From assembly GCA_002441395.1 (NCBI GenBank), contig DJVZ01000045.1, forward strand, positions 8,100 through 72,099: DNA of 64,000 nucleotides, written 5' to 3'. Position 1 is the first letter of the stretch; each line of letters opens with the position of its first letter. The DNA is from Spirochaetaceae bacterium UBA6243. Lineage in GTDB: Bacteria; Spirochaetota; Spirochaetia; Treponematales; Rectinemataceae. The notes beneath the pieces were generated by a model, which worked only from the letters and a program-made list of their open reading frames with translations, did no database searches and had not been told where the DNA came from. Made by a program: the position numbers and the translations under genes. This document shows, one piece after another, positions 15,886-26,265 of this stretch.

Positions 15886-17124
15886 TTACAACTTTGCCCC
15901 AAACTGAGATCTGCTGTCCCGCGAGAACGACTCTCCGCTGGCGAGCAAGGCCTCGGGACGTGTTGCAATTTCCATTTCTTTATCCCATATAAATATATCG
16001 GCAACTTTTCCGATTTCGATCGAGCCATAATCTTTCGCCATCCCAAGAGCCCTCCGCGGAACAAGGGACATCGCACGCACGGCCCGCCACAGGGGGACCC
16101 CAGCCTGAGCGGTGAAATTCCGCACGATGTCCATGCCCAGCCTGTTCGAGCCCATGAGGACATCCGTGTCGGCATATCTCACACCACGCTCCGTCGAGAC
16201 GACATCGTGCTCATAGTAGCGAAATCTCCCGTGCGGCATGCCGGCCCCGATGACCGCGTCGGAAATCAGAATGAGCGAATCTTTCGAGATGGCGCGGGCA
16301 CTGAGCTTGAGGCTCGTCGCATTCACATGAATGCCGTCCCCATTCACTTCCACATAATCCGGTGACTGCGAAAACGCGAGATTCGCGAGGCCGCCCTCTC
16401 TGTGGTCGATCCCTGACATCGCGTTAAAGAGATGCGTGATCGAATACGGATGCCCTGGAAGCTTGAGAGATTGCAGCTTCGCATCCGAATGGCCAAGTGA
16501 AACGAGGACGCCCGCACCCTGAAAAATTCGATAGACCGATTCTATACCGTCGAGTTCAGGCGCGAGTGTGCTGATTTTCAAGAGCCCCTGCGACGCATCG
16601 AGAATTTTTTTCGCAAGAGACGGGTCTATCGGCCGGATATTTCCGGGCTGAATCCCTCCCCGCTTCGCAGGATTGACAAAAGGGCCCTCCAGATAGATGC
16701 CTGGAAGTCTCTCTCGAGGGAGACCACTGGCCTCAATCGCGGCGACGAGTGAAGAGAGTGCCCGCTCTTCCCACAAGATAGTCGGGACAAAGCATCCCAC
16801 TCCCCTTTCCTCAAGAAATCGCGCGGCGCCCAATAGCTCCTCTGGTCCGGAGACTCGCTCAAAACCCCAACTGCCGCAGCCATGCACGTGCATTTCAACG
16901 AGCGAGGGCACGACAAAGGCATCCGAAACATGGAGGACGGGCGCCCCTTCAAACGACGGATCGAGTTTCGCCGGATCAAGGGGAGAAGACAATTCGTGGT
17001 CCGCAAGAATATGCGCTATTCGACCTTCGAAGACCGCAAGGGTTGCGTGAGGCATTATCGCATCAGGAAAAATCAGGTCAGCGCCTTCTATAATATAGGT
17101 GGCCGAGCTGTTGTTGTGAGTCAT
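15886..17124 (-). CDS. nagA: N-acetylglucosamine-6-phosphate deacetylase
   Basis: Amidohydrolase-fold metalloenzyme that removes acetate from GlcNAc-6-phosphate, feeding amino sugars into glycolysis or cell-wall recycling. 412 residues. Metal and active-site blocks in order are EMHVHG, LEGPFVNPAKRG, SLGHSDA, THLFNAMSG, NGDGIHVN and the catalytic aspartate in LISDAV. No nagB or sugar transporter is nearby. Co-transcription with alr and dapF suggests a murein recycling or precursor role. The promoter at 17133-17161 is back to back with that of the HAD gene. Confidence 0.93.
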   Translation of the reverse strand: MTHNNSSATYIIEGADLIFPDAIMPHATLAVFEGRIAHILADHELSSPLDPAKLDPSFEGAPVLHVSDAFVVPSLVEMHVHGCGSWGFERVSGPEELLGAARFLEERGVGCFVPTILWEERALSSLVAAIEASGLPRERLPGIYLEGPFVNPAKRGGIQPGNIRPIDPSLAKKILDASQGLLKISTLAPELDGIESVYRIFQGAGVLVSLGHSDAKLQSLKLPGHPYSITHLFNAMSGIDHREGGLANLAFSQSPDYVEVNGDGIHVNATSLKLSARAISKDSLILISDAVIGAGMPHGRFRYYEHDVVSTERGVRYADTDVLMGSNRLGMDIVRNFTAQAGVPLWRAVRAMSLVPRRALGMAKDYGSIEIGKVADIFIWDKEMEIATRPEALLASGESFSRDSRSQFGAKL

Positions 17125-17132
17125 GTACGCTT

Positions 17133-17161
17133 ATTGTGCCGGGTTGGAGGAAGTGTGTAAA
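17133..17161 (-). promoter_or_regulatory. Promoter for nagA-alr-dapF-M20 run
   Basis: Minus strand: TTTACA (17156-17161), 17-nt spacer, CACAAT (17133-17138), only 8 nt before the nagA ATG. A leader of about 1-2 nt is predicted. Confidence 0.5.
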
Positions 17162-17172
17162 CCCTCGCCATA

Positions 17173-17201
17173 ATGACCAATTTTTCGCTTTGGTATATCA
17201 T
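17173..17201 (+). promoter_or_regulatory. Putative leaderless promoter for HAD phosphatase
   Basis: ATGACC (17173-17178), 17-nt spacer, TATCAT (17196-17201), then exactly 6 nt to the ATG at 17208. No ribosome site lies in the 6-nt gap. Confidence 0.5.
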
Positions 17202-17207
17202 CGCCTC

Positions 17208-18035
17208 ATGCTAGATCCGAAAACCCTGAATCCCTCCGAGCTTCGATTCATCGCGATGGACATGGACGGCACCATCCTCGATGAAGGATATCGGCTCTCT
17301 CCTCATGTGACGCAGACCTTGAATCATCTGCAGAAACAGGGGAAAAAACTCATCATCGCGACAGGCCGCATCTATGCGGCGGCATATGGTTTTCTGAAGG
17401 GCGCTTTTGAGCCTGATGCATTTGTATGCACAAATGGAGCGGATATCTACGGTCCTCACGGCGCGCGCATTGCCACTCATCACATCCCCAGGCAGGCACT
17501 CCATGCGCTTGCCGCCACTGGCAGGCATCATGCGAGCCATGAAGTGCTTTTCTGCTGTTATGTCGGTGAAGAGTGGATATACGAACACCCTTCGGCTATG
17601 GTGGACTTTTACGAAAAGCGCTCCGGCATAAAGGGTCTCCAGCGGAATTTCGATTCGCTTGCCGGCGAAGACATCCTGAAATTCCTGGCGATCGGGCCGC
17701 ATGAAAAGCTGTTGCCCATTCGCGAAGAGATTGCGAATAGCGTACCCGGACTTCTGGAGACAGTGTTCTCGCACGAGACCATGCTCGAAATCATGGCGAG
17801 CGGTGTCAGCAAGCGCCAGGGACTTGAAGAATGCCTCCGCTATTTTGGAGGGACGCTCGAAGAAGTTGTTGCTTTCGGCGATGCAGAGAACGACCTTGAA
17901 ATGCTCAAGGCGGTGAAGGCTGGCGTCGCGATGGGCAACTCGCACGCGTCCATTCAGGAGGAGGTGGCCTTTGTCACCGAATCGGTCGACGAGGATGGCG
18001 TGGCGCACTTTCTTGAGCGCCTTTTCGGACTTTGA
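17208..18035 (+). CDS. Cof-type HAD-superfamily phosphatase
   Basis: 275 residues of the HAD IIB (Cof-like) family, which dephosphorylate sugar phosphates, nucleotides or cofactors. Motif I is DMDGTIL with the nucleophile Asp near 18. Motif II is IATGR, motif III the lysine in GVSKRQG, and motif IV FGDAENDLEML. The cap domain lies between residues of about 85 and 200. The substrate cannot be predicted. The start is fixed by the -10 box 6 nt upstream. An upstream in-frame start would place the methionine 24 residues early, inside the nagA promoter. Confidence 0.88.
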   Translation: MLDPKTLNPSELRFIAMDMDGTILDEGYRLSPHVTQTLNHLQKQGKKLIIATGRIYAAAYGFLKGAFEPDAFVCTNGADIYGPHGARIATHHIPRQALHALAATGRHHASHEVLFCCYVGEEWIYEHPSAMVDFYEKRSGIKGLQRNFDSLAGEDILKFLAIGPHEKLLPIREEIANSVPGLLETVFSHETMLEIMASGVSKRQGLEECLRYFGGTLEEVVAFGDAENDLEMLKAVKAGVAMGNSHASIQEEVAFVTESVDEDGVAHFLERLFGL

Positions 18036-18041
18036 GTCTGA

Positions 18042-18064
18042 GAGGTTCGATAGCGCCGAACCTC
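18042..18064 (+). terminator. Hairpin between HAD gene and tRNA-Leu
   Basis: GAGGTTCG (18042-18049) and CGAACCTC (18057-18064) form a perfect 8-bp stem with a 7-nt loop. No T-run follows; the tRNA-Leu -35 box begins 9 nt later. It may be a terminator without a U-tract. Confidence 0.45.
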
Positions 18065-18072
18065 GGATGTCC

Positions 18073-18101
18073 TTGACGCCTGTACGCTCGCTGGCTAGAA
18101 T
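18073..18101 (+). promoter_or_regulatory. Promoter for tRNA-Leu
   Basis: TTGACG (18073-18078), 17-nt spacer, TAGAAT (18096-18101), about 13 nt before the tRNA. Confidence 0.75.
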
Positions 18102-18114
18102 CTGATTTTAAAGT

Positions 18115-18200
18115 GCCGGGGTGGTGGAATTGGTAGACACCAGGGACTTAAAATCCCTTGCTGCGCAAGCGGCGTGCGGGTTCGATGCCCGTCTCCGGCA
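18115..18200 (+). tRNA. tRNA-Leu (TAA)
   Basis: Acceptor GCCGGGG (18115-18121) pairs with CTCCGGC (18193-18199), with one G-U pair. The anticodon stem AGGGA/TCCCT encloses loop CTTAAAA, with anticodon TAA. A long variable arm (TGCTGCGCAAGCGGC region) is typical of class II tRNAs. The discriminator is A and CCA is not encoded. Confidence 0.95.
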
Positions 18201-18228
18201 AAAGCACGTCATTTTGCACACAGCGCAA

Positions 18229-18669
18229 TTATGTAATCTTCGCCTCTCCGCAGGCGAGCTCGTCCATGCGGCGCAGGCGTCGGGAAAGGTCGCGCGCAAG
18301 GTTCATTACGACCATCGAAAATGTCTTGAGGTCGAGTTTGGAGATGTCATAAAGGGCGCGATTGGAAATCGTGACGACTTCAAGAGAGGTCGCGGCCTGG
18401 ACGGTGGCGATGCTCGGCATTATGTCGAGAAGTTCCATTTCGCCAAAGGTTTCGCCTTCTTTGAGGCGGGCAATGACAACTTCCCGTTTAAAGATATCGA
18501 CCTCACCACTGAGGATAAAATAGATTTTGTCGTTCGGCTGGCCTTCGATCTGCGGGCATTCGCCGGCTTCGAAGTGCTCCGAACCTAAAAGAGGCTTGAT
18601 TCTTTCCATTTGCTCGGAAGTGACGCCTCCGAAAAGCGAATATTTCTGAAGTGCGTTTACATCTATCAT
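18229..18669 (-). CDS. Cyclic-nucleotide-binding-domain protein
   Basis: 146 residues that are almost entirely one CNB (cNMP-binding) beta-barrel, with no DNA-binding or catalytic domain. The phosphate-binding cassette reads FGEMELLDIMPSIATV. In true cAMP binders the residue before AxV is an arginine, but here the stretch is PSIATV, so binding of cAMP is doubtful. It may bind another ligand or serve as a scaffold. An AAGGAAG site lies about 7 nt before the ATG, and the promoter is at 18727-18755. Confidence 0.8.
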   Translation of the reverse strand: MIDVNALQKYSLFGGVTSEQMERIKPLLGSEHFEAGECPQIEGQPNDKIYFILSGEVDIFKREVVIARLKEGETFGEMELLDIMPSIATVQAATSLEVVTISNRALYDISKLDLKTFSMVVMNLARDLSRRLRRMDELACGEAKIT

Positions 18670-18726
18670 TCATTGCTTCCTTCGAGAACCTCTGTCCCGC
18701 TCCGTCATTAAATCTTATCCTATATA

Positions 18727-18755
18727 GATATACCAAAATATGATTAATTATACAA
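18727..18755 (-). promoter_or_regulatory. Promoter for CNB-domain gene
   Basis: Minus strand: TTGTAT (18750-18755), 17-nt spacer, TATATC (18727-18732), inside the AT-rich 131-nt gap behind the amylosucrase gene. Confidence 0.5.
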
Positions 18756-18800
18756 TAAAGATGAGGGAAAAGCCATTGATAAAAAATTCTTTTGGCTTCT

Positions 18801-20762
<1,962 letters not shown>

Positions 20763-20777
20763 AAAGCATTGTCAGCA

Positions 20778-21731
20778 TCAGCGCTTGCCGGAATCGTAAA
20801 TTTCGCCGGACGCTTTCGGCCCGACCGATTTGCCCGCAAAGAGAAGAAGCGCGATGATGGTGAGCAGATACGGAAGAATATAGAAAAATTCGCCGGGCAA
20901 ATTGGCAAGAAACGGAATGTCTTTCGCGTAGAACGAAAGCGCGGTTGAGAAACCGAAGAACAGCCCCGCCCCAAGTACGCCAAACGGATTCCACTTTCCG
21001 AATACAAGCGAAGCAAGCGATATGAAGCCTGTGCCATGAATCGAGACCAGCGTGTACTGGATGTCGGCCGTGAGCACCATGACCGCACCACCAAGCCCGC
21101 CGAGCGCTCCCGAGACGAGGACGCCGAAATAGCGCATCCGGACCACATTGATACCCATACTGGCGGCTGCCTGCGGATGCTCCCCGCATGCGCGCATGCG
21201 GAGCCCGAGTGGCGTCTTGTACACCACAAACCAGGTTAGGAGCACCATCGCAATCGCGATATAGAAGGTTGGATACACCTGATCGAAGAACATGCGGCCG
21301 AGCACAGGAATTTTGCTCAGGCCGGGCACGCTGAATTTCTGAATGCCGTTGGAAAAAGAGCGTGTTCTCTGCTGATGAAAGATAATCTGACAGAGATATA
21401 CGGTGAGCCCGCCGGCGAGAATGTTGAGCGCGGTTCCCGAAATGACCTGATCCGCCTTGAGATTGATGCTCGCGACGGCGTGGAGAGAGCTGAAAACGAC
21501 ACCTGCCAGGAGCCCGGCGAGCAATCCGTACCAGGCCGCCGCCGGCGTTGAATTCTCCAAAAGCACGGTCACCGTGGCCCCGGTGAAGGCGCCAACCATC
21601 ATGATGCCCTCGAGGGCGATATTGACGACGCCGGAGCGCTCGCTGAAGAGTCCGCCAAGCGCGGTCAGGATGATTGGCGCCGAAAACATGAGCGCGATGG
21701 GAAACATCTGAAGAAAAAGTTCGAAAGTCAT
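20778..21731 (-). CDS. Nucleoside-type ABC transporter permease (second)
   Basis: 317 residues, hydrophobic throughout with about 8-9 predicted transmembrane helices. It belongs to the BPD_transp_2 permease family (YufQ/NupC-like) that pairs with TmpC/BmpA-type nucleoside-binding proteins. Conserved stretches include FSERSGVVNIALEGIMM and the cytoplasmic coupling region GLRMRACGEHPQAAASMGIN. It overlaps the first permease gene by 4 nt (ATGA) and has AAGGGG about 7 nt before the ATG. It forms the inner-membrane channel together with the product of 21728-22822. Confidence 0.9.
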   Translation of the reverse strand: MTFELFLQMFPIALMFSAPIILTALGGLFSERSGVVNIALEGIMMVGAFTGATVTVLLENSTPAAAWYGLLAGLLAGVVFSSLHAVASINLKADQVISGTALNILAGGLTVYLCQIIFHQQRTRSFSNGIQKFSVPGLSKIPVLGRMFFDQVYPTFYIAIAMVLLTWFVVYKTPLGLRMRACGEHPQAAASMGINVVRMRYFGVLVSGALGGLGGAVMVLTADIQYTLVSIHGTGFISLASLVFGKWNPFGVLGAGLFFGFSTALSFYAKDIPFLANLPGEFFYILPYLLTIIALLLFAGKSVGPKASGEIYDSGKR

Positions 21732-22822
21732 ACGCGATCCCCTTCCGTACTGGGTGCCTGCTTGCGTTCGAATTTATCGATCACCATCTTGATGCCATAT
21801 TTCATCGCGACGAAGAGCACAATCGATGCCTGAATGATGCCCGCGATTTCGCGTGGGATACCCTGAGACTGCATCAGCGGTTGGGCTGCCTTGAGGCCCC
21901 CGAACAGCATGCCGGCCAGCAAAATACCTGTGGCCTCGTTGCCGCCGACCAGCGCAACCGCGATGCCGTCGAAACCATAGCCTTCCGCGGACTGGATGAC
22001 GCGGCCGAAATTGAAGGTGCCGACGGTGATCACCGCGCCGGCAAGGCCCGCAAACGCGCCGGCAATCGCCATGGACGCGACGATGTTGCGACTGACTTTC
22101 ATGCCGGCATAGCGGGCGGCCTCTTTATTGTAACCAACGGCGCGCAATGAATAGCCGAAGGTCGTTTTATTGATAATAAAAGAAAATATCAGTAAGGCAA
22201 GAATGACGGGAATAAATCCCCAGTTGAGGCGGGAGTTCCGGGTGATGCTCTCCAAAAAAGGAGATTTGAGCAGCGCGGTCGTCGGAAATGGCGCGGTCTT
22301 GACTCTGTCTGCGCTGCCGAAGAGGTGCAGAATGACAAAATTATTGAAATGCAAGGCTATGTAGTTCATCATGATGGTGACGACGACCTCGTGCACATTG
22401 TAGCGGGCCTTTAAAAGGCCGGGAATGGCACCCCAGAGGGCTCCGCCCAGAATCCCCGCGAGCAGCACGAGCGGCAGATGAATCCCTTTGGGCGCCTCCA
22501 GAAGAAGCGCCACAGCCGTCGCCGAAATCGAGCCAATCATAAGCTGGCCTTCCGCGCCTATGCTGAAAAGCCCGGTCCTCGACGCAAACGCGAAGGATAG
22601 CCCCGTAAGGATGATCGGCATCGCCTGAATTACGAATTCGCCGATATAGCGTGTGTTGATGGGCTGCCCGTTCAAGATGTCGATGCCGGAAAAGCCCTTG
22701 ATGATCGCTGCATACATCGAAAGCGGCGAACGCCCGGTAAGTTTGACGATGAGAGAGCCCAGCACAAATCCCAAAAGCACCGCGATGAGCGGAAGCACAA
22801 TCTTTTCTTTTCTTGCTGTCAT
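21728..22822 (-). CDS. Nucleoside-type ABC transporter permease (first)
   Basis: 364 residues of the same BPD_transp_2 family (YufP/NupB-like), with a longer N-terminal part than its partner. Family blocks seen are AFASRTGLFSIGAEGQLMIG, VHEVVVTIMMNYIA and the coupling stretch LRAVGYNKEAARYAG. It lies 14 nt behind the ATPase gene with GGAGGA before its ATG, so ATPase, permease 1 and permease 2 are translated from one mRNA. Confidence 0.9.
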   Translation of the reverse strand: MTARKEKIVLPLIAVLLGFVLGSLIVKLTGRSPLSMYAAIIKGFSGIDILNGQPINTRYIGEFVIQAMPIILTGLSFAFASRTGLFSIGAEGQLMIGSISATAVALLLEAPKGIHLPLVLLAGILGGALWGAIPGLLKARYNVHEVVVTIMMNYIALHFNNFVILHLFGSADRVKTAPFPTTALLKSPFLESITRNSRLNWGFIPVILALLIFSFIINKTTFGYSLRAVGYNKEAARYAGMKVSRNIVASMAIAGAFAGLAGAVITVGTFNFGRVIQSAEGYGFDGIAVALVGGNEATGILLAGMLFGGLKAAQPLMQSQGIPREIAGIIQASIVLFVAMKYGIKMVIDKFERKQAPSTEGDRV

Positions 22823-22836
22823 CGATCTTCCTCCGT

Positions 22837-24393
22837 TCAGGCGTGAACCGCTTCGTGTGCGGGGTGGGGAGTGCTGCGAGTCTTGCGGAGCGCACCGGAC
22901 ATCATGAGGCCAAGCTCGTTCTCATTGGTTGCCGCCGCATCCACAATGCCAACAATTTCACCGTTGTAAATCACCGCGATCCGGTCAGAAACATCCATGA
23001 TCTCATCGAGTTCCAGGGAGACGAGAAAAATGGCCTTGTTCTTGTCGCGCTCTTCGATAATCCGCTTGTGGATATACTCGATTGCTCCGACGTCGAGGCC
23101 GCGGGTTGGCTGAACCACCACGAAGACATCGGGCGAGCGATCGATTTCGCGGGCGACAATGGCCTTCTGCTGATTGCCGCCGGACATGGCCCTCGCCGGC
23201 GTCATGGCCCCCTGGCCCGAACGCACGTCGAATTCCTGAATAAGCCTCTCGGCGTTTTCGAAAATGGCTTTTTTATTCAAAATCCCGAAGTTGGCGAAGG
23301 GCTTTTCATAGTAATTGTGAATGATAAAGTTTTCACCCATCGTGAAATCGAGCACAAGGCCGTGCTTCTGGCGGTCTTCGGGAATATGCCCAAGACCGCG
23401 ATCGGTCCGCTCTTTGATCGAGAGGTGTGTTATGTCTTTATCTTTCAAATAGATTTTACCGGATTCAATTTTACATAGCCCCGTGACCGCCTGCACCAGC
23501 TCCGTCTGTCCATTGCCGTCGATGCCGCAGAGACCAAGAACTTCCCCCGCGCGCACGGTAAGCGACAAATTCTTAACGCCGAGCACTCCTTTGAGATTTT
23601 TTACATTGAGCTGTTCGATGCGTAAAAGTTCATCGCCCGGCTTTGCGGGCATCTTCTCGACATGGAAACTGACCTGGCGGCCTACCATCATTTCAGCCAT
23701 TTTCTCTTCGTCGGTATCTGCGACGGGCACCGTTCCTACAAACTTTCCTCGCCTGAGAACGGTGCATACATCCGCAACTTCCTTAATTTCCTTGAGCTTG
23801 TGAGTAATGAGCAAAATGGTCTTGCCCTCTTCCACCAGCCGCCTCATGATCTGCATGAGCTCATGAATCTCCTGAGGCGTAAGGACTGCCGTGGGTTCGT
23901 CGAAAATAAGGATCTCCGCATCGCGGTAGAGCATCTTGAGTATCTCAACACGCTGCTGCATGCTGACTGAAATGTCCTCAATTTTTGCGCGCGGATCGAC
24001 CGCCAATCCATAAAGTCTCGAAATTTCTTCAACTTTTTGTTCCGCGGTACGGATATCGATGACCGGACCTTTGTGCGGTTCCATCCCGAGGATAATATTC
24101 TCTGTGACTGTAAAATTGTGCACGAGCTTGAAATGCTGATGGACCATGCCAATGCCAAGTGAAGTTGCGACATTTGGGTCGCTGATCTTGACCTCTTTGC
24201 CTCGTACCCGGATTGAGCCGCCATCAGGCTGATACAAGCCGAATAGAATGCTCATCAGTGTGGATTTCCCTGCACCATTTTCGCCCAGGAGAGCGTGTAT
24301 CGACCGTTCTTCAATTTGAAGCGTAATATCGTCGTTTGCTCTGATTCCGGGGAAATCCTTAGTGATGTGAAACATCTCTACGATGTACGACAC
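22837..24393 (-). CDS. Nucleoside-type ABC transporter ATPase (two NBDs)
   Basis: About 518 residues carrying two fused nucleotide-binding domains (YufO/NupA-like, related to sugar RbsA/MglA). The first NBD has Walker A GENGAGKST (about 38-46) and signature SVSMQQRVEI. The second has the degenerate Walker A GIDGNGQTE and a good signature AMSGGNQQKAIVAREI, as usual for the family. It powers nucleoside uptake with the two permeases. The start is taken as GTG at 24393 because AGGGGG lies 6-7 nt upstream; a TTG at 24399 touches that site and is less likely. It is not a PstB despite standing next to pstA. Confidence 0.9.
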   Translation of the reverse strand: MSYIVEMFHITKDFPGIRANDDITLQIEERSIHALLGENGAGKSTLMSILFGLYQPDGGSIRVRGKEVKISDPNVATSLGIGMVHQHFKLVHNFTVTENIILGMEPHKGPVIDIRTAEQKVEEISRLYGLAVDPRAKIEDISVSMQQRVEILKMLYRDAEILIFDEPTAVLTPQEIHELMQIMRRLVEEGKTILLITHKLKEIKEVADVCTVLRRGKFVGTVPVADTDEEKMAEMMVGRQVSFHVEKMPAKPGDELLRIEQLNVKNLKGVLGVKNLSLTVRAGEVLGLCGIDGNGQTELVQAVTGLCKIESGKIYLKDKDITHLSIKERTDRGLGHIPEDRQKHGLVLDFTMGENFIIHNYYEKPFANFGILNKKAIFENAERLIQEFDVRSGQGAMTPARAMSGGNQQKAIVAREIDRSPDVFVVVQPTRGLDVGAIEYIHKRIIEERDKNKAIFLVSLELDEIMDVSDRIAVIYNGEIVGIVDAAATNENELGLMMSGALRKTRSTPHPAHEAVHA

Positions 24394-24423
24394 CTGCAAC
24401 CCCCTGGATTAGGATAAAAAACG

Positions 24424-24452
24424 AGTATATCATACCATGATTTTCTTCGCCA
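24424..24452 (-). promoter_or_regulatory. Promoter for nucleoside ABC operon
   Basis: Minus strand: TGGCGA (24447-24452), 17-nt spacer, TATACT (24424-24429). It lies between pstA and the ATPase gene, so the nucleoside operon need not depend on pst transcription. Confidence 0.5.
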
Positions 24453-24464
24453 GAGAGGGAACGA

Positions 24465-25310
24465 TTATCGTTTCTTTCTTGTCCCAATAAAGAGATTGAG
24501 GCTCAATACGAAAACGACGAGGAGCAAGGCCGCTCCCCAGGCTTTTTGATGCCAGTCGTCGTACGGGCTTTTAATGTATTCATAGATCACTAAGGGAAGC
24601 GCGGAGATAGGACCTTTAAAATTCAGGCTTAAAAATGGATTGCCAAAAGCGGTAAAGAGAAGGGGAGCCGTTTCGCCTGCGGCGCGGGCGATTCCAAGGC
24701 CTGTCGCTTCCAGAATGCCTGAACCGGCTGCGGGCAAAACGATTTCGACAATCACGCGCCAGCGGGGAGCTCCCAGCGCGAGCGCGGCTTCCACATACGA
24801 AGCGGGCACCATCTCCAGCGATTCTTTTATCATGCTGATCATGAGGGGCAGCATGACGATCGAGAGCGCAATGCCGCCCGAGAGCGCTGAGAAAGTTTTC
24901 ATAGGCACAACAACCCATGAGTAAATGACAACGCCTATGACAATAGAGGGAATGCCCTGCAAGGTGTTGACCACACTCAAAAGCCCATTGGCCCTTTTTG
25001 AACCCTTGTGTTCATATAGATAAAGGGCCGCAAGCAGAGAAAATGGCAGCGCTATTACAATTGCTGTGGCCAGCAGCATGAGCGTACCGACAATCGCCTG
25101 CACAATGCCGCCGCCGATCTCGCCAAAAGGCTTCTGTTGCTGAAAAAAGAAATCAAAATTGAGCGATTTGGCGCCATTCACCACGACCTGCGCCAAAATG
25201 AGAAACAGCAGGGCAATCACAATGCCCGCGGGCACCATCACTGCGATTCTGAAAAATATGTCTTTTCTTTTCCGGCCCCTGTACTGGCCCGCAAAAACAT
25301 TATTTTCCAT
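24465..25310 (-). CDS. pstA: Phosphate ABC transporter permease PstA
   Basis: 281 residues with six predicted transmembrane helices. The binding-protein-dependent permease loop is EAALALGAPRWRVIVEIVLP, followed by the PstA-typical GIARAAGETAPLLFTA. It forms the inner-membrane phosphate channel with PstC. Its start overlaps the end of pstC by 11 nt, indicating translational coupling. Unusually, no pstB or phoU follows; the next gene belongs to the nucleoside transporter. Confidence 0.93.
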   Translation of the reverse strand: MENNVFAGQYRGRKRKDIFFRIAVMVPAGIVIALLFLILAQVVVNGAKSLNFDFFFQQQKPFGEIGGGIVQAIVGTLMLLATAIVIALPFSLLAALYLYEHKGSKRANGLLSVVNTLQGIPSIVIGVVIYSWVVVPMKTFSALSGGIALSIVMLPLMISMIKESLEMVPASYVEAALALGAPRWRVIVEIVLPAAGSGILEATGLGIARAAGETAPLLFTAFGNPFLSLNFKGPISALPLVIYEYIKSPYDDWHQKAWGAALLLVVFVLSLNLFIGTRKKR

Positions 25311-26172
25311 AGGCGCCCATCCCTTTGCTCATCAGGGACCTTCCGAACCAGCCGGCAAGCATAGTGATCACAAGAAGAATGAGAGCGAGCCCCATCATGG
25401 CCGAACGGTGGACATCACTTGCGGCCTCGTTGAATTGTGACGCAATGACGCTCGCCAGCGTATTCCCGAGCGAGAACAGCGACGTCGGAATACGCGTCGC
25501 GTTGCCGATGAGCATGGTCACCGCCATTGTTTCGCCGAGCGCGCGGCCGAGTGAAAGCAGAATTCCGGCAAATATGCTATTTTTTGCGAAAGGAAGAGCG
25601 ATACCCGTGACCACTTCCTGCTTCGTGAGCCCAAGGGCGAAGGCGCCTTCTCTCAGGCCCGCAGGAACATTCATGAGCGCTTCGCGGGTCATCGAGGACA
25701 TGTAGGGAATGATCATGATCGCGAGCACGAGGGAAGCGGAGAGGATGCCGGCGCCATAGGGAGGGGCTCCCACCAGCATCGCAAGCTTCCTTATCAGCGG
25801 AATCACGACTTCAATCCCCCACAGGCCGAACACAACCGACGGGATTGAAGCGAGCACATTGATGAGCGTATTTAAAATAGAGCGAATCCAGCTCGAATTG
25901 ACATACTCGCCCATCACTATCCCCGCGCTGAGCGACAGGGGAATCGCGATGACAAGAGCGATGGCCGACGTCATCAGAGTACCGATTATAAAAGGCAAGG
26001 CACCAAAATGGGTTGTGACCGGGTTCCATTCCGAACCATACAAGAATGCAGCCCCTTCCTGCTTTACCGCCGGAAGGGATTGCACTACAAGAGTAAACAA
26101 AAACCCTGCGAAGATAAAAACGATTACCAGAGCTGCAAAACCGAGCAGGGCATTAAATCTTCTGTCATTCAT
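25300..26172 (-). CDS. pstC: Phosphate ABC transporter permease PstC
   Basis: 290 residues with six predicted transmembrane helices. The permease coupling loop is GLREGAFALGLTKQEVVTGI, and the PstC-typical LGRALGETMAVTMLIGN follows. It also shows the ASIPSVVFGLWG stretch seen in PstC. It lies 93 nt behind pstS; that gap shows no clear terminator or hairpin. Confidence 0.93.
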   Translation of the reverse strand: MNDRRFNALLGFAALVIVFIFAGFLFTLVVQSLPAVKQEGAAFLYGSEWNPVTTHFGALPFIIGTLMTSAIALVIAIPLSLSAGIVMGEYVNSSWIRSILNTLINVLASIPSVVFGLWGIEVVIPLIRKLAMLVGAPPYGAGILSASLVLAIMIIPYMSSMTREALMNVPAGLREGAFALGLTKQEVVTGIALPFAKNSIFAGILLSLGRALGETMAVTMLIGNATRIPTSLFSLGNTLASVIASQFNEAASDVHRSAMMGLALILLVITMLAGWFGRSLMSKGMGAYGK

Positions 26173-26265
26173 GTTTTAGAAACCAAATACATAAATGTTG
26201 CTTTAAAGTCAAGGCAGGCCGGCATTGCCATCTTAAGGCGGCAACACACAGCCTGCGCATCGGAC

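Noticed and set aside
22837..24393. Possible pstB
   Set aside because: It has two nucleotide-binding domains and aligns with nucleoside/sugar ATPases rather than the short single-domain PstB.
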